Shown here piece by piece: positions 32,413 to 43,190 of a stretch of 64,000 nt of DNA. The stretch is from Chrysemys picta bellii. Lineage: Eukaryota > Chordata > Testudines > Emydidae. Location of the stretch: contig NC_088795.1 of the NCBI RefSeq assembly GCF_011386835.1, positions 122,839,434-122,903,433 on the forward strand, in the 5' to 3' direction. Position 1 is the stretch's first letter; every line of letters starts with the position of its first letter. The notes below the pieces were generated by a model. It saw only the letters and a program-made list of their open reading frames with translations. It was not told the origin of the DNA and did not search any database. Position numbers and translations under genes: made by a program.

Positions 32413-32522
32413 CTATGGGTACGTCTACACTGCTGCTGGGAGCATGCCTCCCAGAAAGGGTAGACAGACATACACACTAGCTCTGCTCAAGCTAGCACAC
32501 CAAAAATAGCAGTGTAGACACT
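32413..32522. repeat. Harbinger-type MITE fragment
   Basis: GGGTACGTCTACACTGCTGC at the left and AGCAGTGTAGACACTGC at the right form an inverted pair of the TCTACACT type. The element is short (110 bp) and I see no TAA duplication, so it may be a deletion derivative. Confidence 0.55.
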
Positions 32523-32524
32523 GC

Positions 32525-34390
32525 AGAATGGATGGGGCACAGGATAGCCACCCAAGCTCAGACCTTGGGGGGTCAGACAGGTTTGGACTCTGGTGGCTAA
32601 CCCAAGCTGCTTCCTCTCCTGCAGCATCCTCTAGAGCTCCCATATCCTCCCACATATTTCCCCACCACACTACTCTATCACTTTATGGATACATACTTAT
32701 TTACAAATCTAGAAAATTCTACTCAAAACAAAACGGTGAGCAAAATTAATTTTGTTCAAGTGCAAATATCACCAATGTAGATATCTAATATTCTAGAAAT
32801 TCAGTTATGTTCCCTCCTCCCTTCTCCATAGCATCTCCACCGGTCATATTCACCAACACCTATCTGCGACTCACAGCATGTATACCTCCTCTATCCTGCT
32901 CAACAACAAACGTGCAGCAGAATCCAGGCAATTCAATTTTAACTTGCAGTGCCTTAGCAATCGCTGAAAACATCTTTTACCAATCCAAAATGGAGACAAG
33001 GCTTACAGTAGGTGAATATGTACTGATCTGAAAATAACCACCGCCTGAAATATAATCATACTTTCCCTCCAAACATAGCTTCAGATGATAATTCTTATTT
33101 AAACATGTTTATTTGTCTTTGTGAATAGGTTCTCTCGTTACATTTATTTCTGTTAAAAAGCAAAATAACTGAAGAAGGGTGAGTACAGTCACAGTTTGTG
33201 ATAGCCTGTATCAGTATAGAAAAGGCTGTCTTTATGAGAGCACTAGGGAGGGAGTTTATCTGGGAGTGGTGTAGCATCAGTGTTGCAGAGGGAGAGGTTG
33301 CAGTAAATGGAGAACGGGGAAGGTGCATATCTTGAAGTGAGGGTGCAGAGGAATGAGACAAGGTAGGGAAAGGGCTAGATTGAAAGGGGGAAGGAAGGAA
33401 AGGACACAGTAAGGTATAGTTACAACAGATGTGACTATGTAGTTTGCTGGAAGAGTAAGAGAAGAGGAAGGATAATCCGTCAGAAATCTCATTGGGAAGT
33501 TGTTTCAAGAGAACATTCTAATCTGGAGTCAACCAGGCTTTAAAGAAGTCCTATCAATTATGCAGAACCAGAAGAAACCAAACACCTGCTCAAAAACATC
33601 AGCTCTAATTAGTTTACAGAAATTCCCAGGTACTGCCTCATCCATAGCATCCTCTCTTTCATATTCCAAAAAGTGCATTTGTCAACCGTCACAAATCTTT
33701 TTTTAACAAACTGTGGTGCTTAACACAAACCTAAAATTTATGTTTTATTGTATTTGCTATATGCATCCTTCTATATCCAAACATTAGTACCATATAGTAC
33801 CTTTTTACCCAAAAGTTCTGGGTGTGTTTACCCAACAGAGACAACAACAAAAAAACCCTTAAACAAGAGTTGATGATCTTGGTACGATATGATAGCATCT
33901 CCTCTTACAATCACAAGCAGCGACATAAAGAAAAGGATGGAAATGTTTCAAAATGAAATTTAACATTACAAAAAGTAAGCTGTACAAGAAGAGGGAAAGA
34001 GTTCCAAAGAGGTGATGTCTGAGAAAAAAGAATACAAAAATATTGCAATTATATGGCACATACCAAACGCTGGTTCAAATACAAAAATTACTGATGTATA
34101 ATGTGGTTTTTCAATAGAAATCACCAATTTTCGTCCTTCTCCAACACTTATCTCAAGAGTTGGAACAAATTAGGACAGCCTTTGGCTTAGAGCTCTCCTG
34201 CCCACCTTTTGGCTCCCTTGGAGATGTATTCCTCCAAGCTAGGCCACATTTTGGGGGGAAATACAGTTTTATCTCAATGGGATGTTAAACTTTGAAACCC
34301 AATTGTAACAATTAAAATGGCAACATTGGTAGCAATTTCACTTTTGATCAAAGCACACAACAAAGAACAAATATAATAAAATCATTCAGA
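32525..34390. other. Intronic DNA, nothing recognised
   Basis: AT-rich with a T-rich/A-rich stretch at 33840-34060. No genes or repeats that I can support. Confidence 0.3.
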
Positions 34391-34445
34391 GTTTTTAAAG
34401 CCAGAAAGCACAAATTTGATCATCTAGTCTGACTGTCTGCAAAAG

Positions 34446-34630
34446 GGGAGGAGAGGGATAGCTCAGTGGTTTGAGCATTGGCCTGCTAAACCCAGCGTTG
34501 TGAGCTCAATCCTTGAGGGGGCCACTTAGGGATCTGGGGCAAAATCAGTACTTGGTCCTGCTAGTGAAAGCAGGGGGCTGGACTCAATGACATTTCAAGG
34601 TCCCTTCCAGTTCTAGGAGATGGGAATATC
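34446..34630 (+). mobile_element. Turtle tRNA-derived SINE inside CR1
   Basis: Box A ATAGCTCAGTGGTTTGAGC and box B GAGCTCAATCC (one change), body GGTCCTGCTAGTGAAAGCAG, tail CCAGTTCTAGGAGATGGG. Not a functional tRNA gene. Confidence 0.9.
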
Positions 34631-34786
34631 TCCATTAATTTTTTAAATTTAAAAACAGAGGCCATCAATTTCAATAAGCAGTTCCTGCATCTAACTCAAC
34701 AATTTGTGGATGCTCTAGAGGCGAAGATTACTGCAAGCTGTCATGAATAAGTGTCAGGGATTCGGAACCTCCCTATCCTTCCTATG

Positions 34787-34983
34787 ACAGGTTTCAGAGT
34801 AGCAGCCGTGTTAGTCTGTATTTGCAAAAAGAACAGGAGTACTTGTGGCACCTTATAGACTAACAAATTTATTAGAGCATAAGCTTTCGTGGGCTACATC
34901 CGAAGAAGTGGGCTGTAGCCCACGAAAGCTTATGTTCTAATAAATTTGTTAGTCTCTAAGGTGCCACAAGTACTCCTGTTCTT
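34787..34983. mobile_element. Palindromic element with 13-bp TSD (GTGTTAGTCT family)
   Basis: A 197-bp insertion into a CR1, flanked by exact TATCCTTCCTATG at 34774-34786 and 34984-34996. The left half reads AGTAGCAGCCGTGTTAGTCT, AACAGGAGTACTTGTGGCAC, AGCATAAGCTTTCGTGGGCT. The right half is its reverse: AGCCCACGAAAGCTTATG, CTAATAAATTTGTTAGTCTC, GTGCCACAAGTACTCCTGTT. The stem is roughly 85 bp with a short loop around TCCGAAGAAG. AATAAA occurs on both strands. The right arm lacks the last 40 bases of the left arm. Confidence 0.9.
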
Positions 34984-35400
34984 TATCCTTCCTATGTAAC
35001 TAATGGGGATAGGTGTCCTGGCTAGAGGACCCATACGGAAAAGGTTAAGAACCAATAAACTGGAGATATGTTTTAGAAAGACATTTATTTTAAAGGCTCC
35101 CAAGTGATGGACAATTTACTATATTCCTTCATAATATGTACCAGCAGCTAATTACAGTAACTTTTAAAAATTTGCAACTTATTTCCAGTTTGAATGCATC
35201 TAGCCTCAATTTCTACCTTGTTATGACTGTCTCCTACTATCAGAAAATTTACCCCCTGTAGTTAATTATAGACTGTGATCAAGTCACTTCATAACCTTCT
35301 CTTTGATAAGCTAAATAGATCGAGCTCTTTCAGTTTTCACAAAAAGGCATATTTTCCATATCTCGTCATTCTTGCAGCTCTTCTCTGAGCCATATAAATT

Positions 35401-36300
35401 GTGCTTAAAACACAGGGTTTACTAAATATTGTATTTTTTGTGCCCCAAAAGCACATATTCATTTTTAATATTGACTGAAAATTAACATTTTCTTGATTCG
35501 TATTTGTGATTTATATATATTGCAAAAGAGAAGTATAATACATCTAATGCACTAGTCCATTCTTCTTTCAAGGTGAGGAAGTTGACACGAGCAGAGATGA
35601 GATAGCTGAGGCACCTAAGAACCATGACATCTTAGCCATCAGTTTCAGATAAGCCACAGATAATACAAACAGTTCATACATTTTCGCATTTGGTTGCCAA
35701 CTATAGCTGAGTTTTGTCTCCTAAACTACACATACATTCCCACAGATTACATTTTAGACTGCTGGTATTTAACATTACTACTATATCTGTTTTAAAGTAC
35801 ACGTAAAATCTCACCTCCTGGTCTGTACTACAGGATTAAAATCCAATAACAGAATTTTATTTCAATTAGAGAAACTCTTTTGTTATCCTCAAGTTTTGTT
35901 TTGTTTTAAATGTTGCCATAATTTTTAGTTAATTCATGGTGTTTTCCTTTATCTTTAACTGCCCAGACTGGTACTAGAGAGGACAAGCATGTAAATAACA
36001 TGATATAGTATATACACCACTAAAAAAAAAAAAAAGAGTGGTTGTTTTCCCACTTCCAGTCCACTAACTAAACTTTTGTACCAGATGTTTTGAAAGTGGA
36101 TACTTTAAGGATATCAACAAATAATCTTTCATCATTACAAATATCAGTATCAGCTGTACTGTGTGACAAAAGAATGCTAAAACCACTATTGTGTCAGTAT
36201 TTTGTAATTAAAATTAAGTACTTCTGTACAATCCCTTAAACAACAGTGATATCACAAGAAAGTTGTATTGATAACACCAGCAACATGGAAGTATCGGTGG
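35401..36300. other. Intronic DNA, nothing recognised
   Basis: AT-rich, with a run of about 14 A at 36022. No features supported. Confidence 0.3.
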
Positions 36301-36990
36301 AGAGTGCTAGGGCATGTGTTGTGTTTATATTATTTTAGGCATGAGTTATCTGGAAGAAAGATTGTGGTTTGAAACCTAAGGACTCTGTGAGGGTAGCTGG
36401 GTTCCTAGGAACCACCCTGGGATGCTGGTTTGAAAGGTAGCAGTGGAAGAAGTGTGTATCAAGATCTGACAGCTGAAGGTGATTGTGTTTGGGCAGACTG
36501 AAGTTGCCAAGAAAGGTCTTTCCAGACCGCAAAAGCTGGTCCATCAGGAATGACAGAGGTCCAGGCTGCCAAGAGGGCAGTAGTCAGACCAGAGTGGGAG
36601 AACCCCAGACTCCAAGGTTTATGAAAAGGAAGCCTGAACTGGGGTATGAAATAAGACTTTCCATGGCTCGAAAAGAACAGTGAATACTGACAGAAGCTCA
36701 GTACCAGAGTTCATTCATGATGTTAATTGTAAATAATAAAATATAAGTTCATTAATTCAGTCTGCAGTGGCGCTCTGGTGAATGGGGATTTCTGCAGCAG
36801 CCTTTGAAAAAAACACCTACCATACCTATCAGGGGACACCCATTCCTGGGGTAGGGTCATTGTAACAAAAGGAGAGGAAGAGGAGCCAACTGAAGTTAAA
36901 ATTTCCAAATGAGAAGCTTGCTGTTGGCAGCACATATCCAATACAGGGTTGTAGGAAACCCAGTGTTTGTGACAGTATTGCAGAGCAAAC
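36301..36990. repeat. Possible dispersed repeat or LTR, unresolved
   Basis: Composition changes to purine-rich, mixed sequence with AATAAAATATAAGTTCATTAA near 36735, unlike the AT-rich flanks. This may be an LTR-type insertion, but I cannot identify ends or a target duplication. Confidence 0.25.
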
Positions 36991-39245
36991 AACTTCTATG
37001 CCAATATTACTCTGGCTTACTAATTGAAGAAAATTTCAATTATATTTAGTTTACCAGGAAGCAATATTACAAAGAACATTTTTTTTTTAGACTAAGCCGG
37101 AGTTTATGCAGCACAGAAACTACTTATACAATCTCGTACGTTAGGACCTCCATGCTGCTGACTTAAAATGAGGTTACTTTTCAATAAAATGTGGTCACTA
37201 CAATTACATAGTTTTTGTAATCCATTCTGCATTAATTCTGTTGCTTCCAACCAATTTTTTCATCCTTGCCCATCAAGCTGCTGCCCCACATTTCTTGTCT
37301 CTTATTTCACACCCAGCTGAGAAATACTTTTATTTCTGTCCGTTTCTTAACTGTTATAGTTGTTCTACAGACATTTTGATTTGGCAACTGAAGCCTCCAT
37401 GTACACTCACTCCACAAAGCCTTCACATTTCAGATGCAACAAAGAATTTTTAGCACCTGAGCTTCAAATTGTAGTACTGAGCAAAGTAAACACAGTTCTC
37501 TCCAAAATCAATAGTAGCCTAATGGGTACAGTGTCTTGATTCTACTGAGTTTCTTGTTAAAAGAGAAAAGCAACTAGTATTACATTTCTTTTTTAAAAAG
37601 CACAGCCTACTTATGATTGTTTCAGAATTTACCATTTTTAAAATTAATAATCATTGGAAGGTTACAATATATCTGCAAGAATGGTATTAAATTACTTAGG
37701 GTATTCATTATACTTACATTAGGTATAACTAATTTCTGACATAATTGATTTAGTAACTAATTTCATCTGGCAAGAAGTATAAAGTTAACCTAATTTAGAG
37801 ATGTGCCTCTTTTGAAGATTGGCGTTAGTATGAATTAATTTCAGATCCCACAGGTTTTGTTTTTGGGGGATGGAGGGGTTGGAGGGAGACATGTTTTTGT
37901 TTTGTTTTTTGGTTGGTTGTTGGGTTTTTTGCTTGGTATTTTGTTTTTAGAGATACTAGCATCTTAAATCAGATCAGAGCACTACAATTCCAAAAAATTA
38001 TATTCAATTGTGCTACATGAAAAACAGCAATCCAACTGTTACTAATTCCACCTTATAAATAGCAGGGGTAACAATCTCAACAAGGGAGCAAACAGAAGTG
38101 TAGAAGAAAGGAAAAGGACAATTACACAACAGAAAAAAGGAATATAAGATCCACACAGCTTTGCTATCAATGCCTTTGCAATCTAAAATATCTGCCTTTC
38201 AGATATTTCAGCAAACCACAGCAGCTGATATGAACATTCATGGATATTATATAAAGTAAATTAAGAATTTTTGCATATAACTTCCATCCCATTCTGAACT
38301 TGAACACCTAAGTCTTTTTTGCTTTACCACTCAAGACCGCTTCCACGTTAGAGTAGTTACATTGTTGGTTATAACTCAGACAAAGGAGCAAAACTGCTAA
38401 AAATACAGTATTATGCATCAACCAAAACTGCATTAACCAAATACAGCATTGATGACCAGTTTAATAATGTCAGCATTTTTTGCTAGAAGACAGTAATAAT
38501 CAAGTATGCTCAGATTTCATATATACTGTTACCCTTTTTTGACCAGCAGCTAGCCAAAAAATTGAGGTCTAGGAGGTTGTTCCAGTTATGAGAAGAAACT
38601 GGTAATGGTCACGTATTTCTTTGATGAACTTTTGTTTATTTTCAAATGTACAAATTCCTGGGTCTCTGAATACAGGGGAAATCAAACAGCAGGAAACAGC
38701 TTCTTTTGCTCACAACACCAAGAACATTCTTTTCAGCCTGCACCCTGGGCCCAAAAACCTTACCCTAGGCTTCTTCTAGACATAACCACCGTGCTTTCAG
38801 TGGCTCCTTCAGGCTCTCTCTCCATCTCAGTGTTTTGTCTTCTGCCTTCCCAGAGATACACACACCCTTACCACTCAAAATAATATTCAACAAAAACTCC
38901 TAGATGGGTTCACATACCCCTGTTGTCATAGTGGGGGCTTCTCCTTACAGGCAAGTTAATTGAAGAGTAAGCTCACACCTACCAACCTCAGTGAGGTTTT
39001 ATCAATAAGTTTTCACCCAATTTATATTCATACATATGTATATATAAAGAGAGAGAGAGCGCGCGTGCACGCAATATTTTCAGTAGCCAAAATTATTGTC
39101 ATAATAATTTAGTTAAAATATTTTGAAATTTAAAAATGATCTTCAGAGTGACAGTTCAATGCACAATAGGCTAATATGCAGTAGATTAGAGTAAGGACTA
39201 ACTCCCAATCCTTTGCTCCTGAAGAAGCATGGATTAGAAATGCCT
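36991..39245. other. Intronic DNA, nothing recognised
   Basis: AT-rich DNA. A T/G low-complexity tract lies at 37853-37950 and a GA/CG purine-pyrimidine tract at 39046-39070. No repeats or exons identified. Confidence 0.35.
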
Positions 39246-39257
39246 TGTCACTTTCTA

Positions 39258-39454
39258 TGTGCAGTGAAGTTGTAGCTGTGTCAGTCCCAGGATATTAGAG
39301 AGAAAAGGTGGGTGAGGTAATATTTTTTATTGGATCAGTTCTGCTGTTGGTTAGACAAGCTTTTGAGTCACACAGAAGAGCTCTGTGTGGCTTGAAAGCT
39401 TGCCTTTCTCACCAACACAAGTTGGTCCAATAAAATATATTACTTCACCCACCA
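39258..39454. mobile_element. Foldback element with 12-bp TSD (TTGGTCCCAGGATATTA family)
   Basis: A 197-bp insertion flanked by exact TGTCACTTTCTA at 39246-39257 and 39455-39466. The left half has GTGTCAGTCCCAGGATATTA and GGTGGGTGAGGTAATATT. The right half inverts it: GTCCAATAAAATATATTAC and TCACCCACC. The central stem is GTCACACAGAAGAGCTCTGT. No coding capacity. Confidence 0.9.
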
Positions 39455-39514
39455 TGTCACTTTCTAGCAGTCCTGATATGTGACTAATGGTGGTGACAAT
39501 CTCAGAGAAAGAAC

Positions 39515-39690
39515 TGTTAATGGTTAAAGCATGGGTCTGGAAATTGGGTGACCAGGGTTTTGATTTCCAGGTCTGCCATTGATTGCAGCATAGCCTTGGG
39601 CTATTCATTTTGTGGTTCAGTTTCCCTATCTGTAAAATGGAGAAGATACCTATTTCACAGGAGAATAAAGAGATTTAATATATAAAGATG
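39515..39690 (+). repeat. MIR SINE
   Basis: Blocks GGTTAAAGCATGGGTCTGGA, GCATAGCCTTGGGCTATTCA, TCAGTTTCCCTATCTGTAAA and ATGGAGAAGATACCTATTTC follow the order of the amniote MIR element. An old, non-functional copy. Confidence 0.75.
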
Positions 39691-40121
39691 ACTGCAACTG
39701 CATTTAAATTATAAATCCACTTTTACCCCCTCTAGGATCCACATGGGTTAGGGATGTTATCACAGTAGAATTTTTCAAACAAAATTTGAAGTAAATTGCA
39801 TAAAGCATTCATTCCTGCATTAACACTAAAAACAAACCACCTTTTTTGCTATTTGATATTGAAAGAAGGAAAGAGATAAAAACTGAGTTTACTGGACTCA
39901 TCTAGACTAGATCTAGTGACCAAAGATTAGTTGGTTAAATTCCAGTTTTAAAAGGAAAAATTTTAAATAGTAATGCAAGAATGGCATGCCTGCTCCAATG
40001 ATCTTAAAATAGCCATCAAATGAATGCTGTAGGTTTACCCTTTCATGACAATCCGTCTAAACCTTTTCCTCATAGGAAGAAAAAACTGAATTGATTGCTA
40101 CGGGGGCTTGTCAATGGGGGG
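39691..40121. other. Intronic DNA, nothing recognised
   Basis: No supported features. Confidence 0.3.
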
Positions 40122-40519
40122 GGAAAAACAGTTACTAACCTTTCTAGTAACTGTTGTTCTTTGAGATGTGTTGCACATGCCCATTCCAATGTAGGTATCT
40201 GTGCGCCCTGAGCACAGTTGCCAGAAATTTTTCCCTTAGTGATATCCGTTGGGTCAGCTCTAGCACCCTCTGGTGTCACAAGCTCATAGCACAGGTATAA
40301 GGCCCTCCCAACCCTGCCCTTCTTCGGTTTCTTCTTACCGACGGCCTCCAAAGAGGGGATGTAGGGTGGGTTTTGGAATGGACATGTGCAGCACATCTCA
40401 AAGAACAGTTACAGAAAAATCAGTAACCAGTTTTTCTTCTCCAAGTGCTTGCACACGTGCATTCCAACGTGACTCAGAAGTTGACCCGGAGGTGGCTTCA
40501 GAGGGCAGGCTGACTGTAA

Positions 40520-41195
40520 CACAGTCCAGCCGAAGCCAGTGTCATCTCTGGCCTGTTGTATAATGGCATAGTGCAAGGTGAACAAATGAACCCATGACCA
40601 GGTTGCCACCCTACATATGTCCTGAATTGGTACCTGCGCTAAGAAAGCAGTGGAAGAGGCTTGAGATCTTGTAAAGTGAGCAGTCAGGTTAGATGGGGGC
40701 AGTATGTTAGCGAGCATGTAACATGTCTTGATAAACTAAGTGATCCACAATGAGATTATTTGTGCAGAAACAGGGAAACCTCTCATCCTTTCTGCTCTGA
40801 ACAGTTGAGTAGATCTGCGGAATGGTTTGATCTTTTGTATGTAGTAGGCCAGGAAACACCATACATCTAATGAGTGGAGTCGCTGTTCCTCCCTGTTCGC
40901 ATATGATTTAGGGTAGAACATCAGCAAAAAAAAAAAAACCTGCTTGACTGCAATGGAACTGAGATACAACTTTTGGGAGGAACGATTGGTGCAGTCTCAA
41001 CTGGACCTTGTCTTTAAAAAGAGACATATATGGGAGTTCCAAAATGAGGGTTTCAGAGATCTGAACTTGTCTGGCCGAGGTGATGGCCACTATTTTCCAA
41101 GAGAGGTGTAGCAGTGAGCATGTTGCCAATGGTTCAAATGGGGGTCTTGGAAAACTTTGACAGAGAGAGGTGGGATCCCTGACCTGTGGGTACAC
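40520..41195 (-). pseudogene. DIRS copy 3 tyrosine recombinase, C-terminal part
   Basis: 41195-40908 gives RPPFEPLATCSLLHLSWK and AITSARQVQISE, where the usual ARRVSE motif has its catalytic arginine followed by Gln. It continues with SLFKDKVQLRLHQSFLPKVV. 40717-40409 gives LTAHFTRSQASSTAFLAQV (His-x-x-Arg intact) and TWSWVHLFTLHYAII (nucleophilic tyrosine present). The core-binding N-terminus is missing and the frames are separated, so it is inactive as it stands. It retains more catalytic residues than copies 1 and 2. Confidence 0.8.
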
Positions 41196-42187
41196 CCTCT
41201 CCAGGCCCTTAAAGGAACCTGACTACTATGTCATGTGAAAAGACCTAACGACTGTCGACCTTGGGATGGAAAGCTGAGATGGCTGCTAGCCCTTTCTGTC
41301 TTAAAAACAGGTAGACTAGAATGAGCTGCAGACATGAAGAAGACTTAAAAGCAGGCAGACTGCTTCCTAACATAGAGAGGAAGAATGTGCACTCTTCTGC
41401 CTGTTTATGTAGAACATGGCCATCGTATTGTCAGTAAGGACTGAAACAGATTTGCCTGTCAAGCAGCTGTACTGCCCTGAGTTCCCTGACATTGATTTGC
41501 AGGGAGAGTTCTTCTTGGGTCCAGAGGCCTTATGTTCTGATAGGCCCTAAGTGGGCCCTCCAGCCAATGCTTTGCATGACAGCGACAGGGATAGGCAAGG
41601 TCTCGAGAAGGGACCCCTTCACATAGTGTGCTCCTGTCTAGCCACCGTTGTAGTGAGGTTAGAACATGGGCTGGGACTATGAGAACCGAGTCCAGGGGGT
41701 GACGAGAGGGGGAGCAGACTGTGGTTAGCCAGGCTTGCAGAGGCCTGAGTTGAACAATGAGGAGGCTAAAACCAGATGGGAAGCCTCTATCAGTGCCTCG
41801 GTGCCAGCAGGGGCCTGCGGGTATTCCTCTTGGAGTTTGGTACCATGTTCGGTACTAGAGTCCAGTTCCGGGGTGTGTCTGTGCAGTACTGGGGGTGCCC
41901 TGGCCTCCAACACAACAAAAAAGATCATCTTGAAGGGGTCCCTGGAAGCAGTGGGAACCTAAAAGGGCCACTGCATGGTGGTTGGGCCCTATGGGTACTG
42001 CGTCCAGGAACCCAGAGGTTCCAATGAGCTCGGTGCCATGAAAGAGTGGGAGTGGCCCAGGGAGCAGCATGGTCAGCCGCTTCGGCAATAGGAATATGCT
42101 TCCTCCTCTGAGTCTGATGAAAAAGACAAGGAGGTGCGCCGCAGAAACCAGGGCGGAGCCATGCCACTAGGTGCCAGAGAAGATCAC

Positions 42188-42864
42188 CTAGGGAACCTTG
42201 ATGCTGTCAGCGCTGGCTTCCCTTTTAGACAGCTGGCGGGATGCCAATCTAGGTGCCAGCACAAACTCCCTGCTGCTTGGGGACATCGGCCTGACCCTTT
42301 GGGGAGCCCGGTTCTGGCAGGATAAGATCCCTTGCAGTCGTAAACCCTTCGGGGGTCGATAGGACCGCAAATTGACCAGTATGCTGGTCTTGAGTGGGAG
42401 TGATAGAACGCTACTGAACCAGGGCAGTGGGCACCTGACGATGCAGTGCCAGGGATGAAGAACAGCCGGACACAGGTCTTGCTCTGTTCCTGTCCTCCTT
42501 ATCCTTAGGCACCAGAGACCAACTCTTCGCCAAGTGCTTGCAGTGTTTCTTCTTAGGCACCAGCGAAGATAATTGGTGCCAAGGAGCACTCAAGAGATGG
42601 AGGAGCGCTCTGCACCAAGGCTGAGGTGCTCAGTGCCAAGTCAAATCGAGGCTCCAATGCCGGTCTTAAGGCTGCCTCCATGAGTAGGTCCTTCAAGTAA
42701 ACAAAGTGGTCTTTCTGGGACCAAGGCTTAAACGCCTTACAAATTAGACAACGGTCTTTCCTATGAGTTTCCCCTAAGCACATGAGACAGCTTGAGTGCA
42801 GGTCGCTCAAAGGCATAGACTTGTTGCATGCAGCACAAGGTTGAAACCCCGTCAGCCGAGGCAT
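42188..42864 (-). pseudogene. DIRS copy 3 gag-like protein with Cys-rich N-terminus
   Basis: 42864-42553 opens MPRLTGFQPCAACNKSMPLS and continues to CLMCLGETHRKDRCLICKAF. The set of CxxC pairs (CAAC, CLMC, CLIC) plus His is a zinc-ribbon-like nucleic-acid-binding head of DIRS gag-like proteins. The frame then breaks, with further serine/proline-rich pieces down to about 42188. Confidence 0.7.
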
Positions 42865-43190
42865 GCCTCGGCACCAGGACGAAGGACAAAGCTCCTATCT
42901 AAAACTAACAAACTAGTAACAATTTACACTAAAATTTGAGAAAAAACATTAAGGGATGAGATTGCCTAAGCAATGAGAGGCTCCAGCAACTACCATGGGC
43001 GGTAAGAAGGAACTGAAGGATGGCAGGGTCAGCAGGGCCTTATACCAGTGTGCAATGCCAGAAGGCGCTAGAGCCAACCCAATGGATATTCCCATGGGAA
43101 AATTTCTGGCAACTGTGTGGGCGCACAAATACTTACACTGAAATGGACACGTGCAAGCATCAAAGAAGAAGGAGTATTTTCCCACCAAAA

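Larger units (their letters stand above)
34395..35400 (-). mobile_element. CR1 LINE 3' fragment, split by two insertions
   Basis: Antisense CR1 pieces at 34395-34445 (GATCATCTAGTCTGACTGTC), 34641-34786 and 34997-35400 (TTATTTCCAGTTTGAATGCA, CTTCTCTTTGATAAGCTAAA, GCAGCTCTTCTCTGAGCC). They are in proper order for one CR1. A turtle SINE (34446-34630) and a palindromic element (34787-34983) inserted later. Non-coding. Confidence 0.8.
40122..43190 (-). mobile_element. DIRS-like tyrosine-recombinase retrotransposon, copy 3 (RT deleted)
   Basis: The ends are inverted: 40157-40310 at the left (GTTGCCAGAAATTTTTCCC, GGCCCTCCCAACCCTGCC) and 43020-43185 at the right with the inverse (CAGCAGGGCCTTATACC, GGGAAAATTTCTGGCAAC). 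The left terminal sequence recurs directly inward (GTAACTGTTGTTCTTTGAG near 40149 and a diverged copy near 40417), as in copies 1 and 2. Minus-strand order is gag-like (42864-about 41730), a degraded RNase H trace (about 41700-41400) and tyrosine recombinase (about 41195-40520). The RT palm is missing, giving about 3.1 kb instead of about 5.6 kb. Confidence 0.85.
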
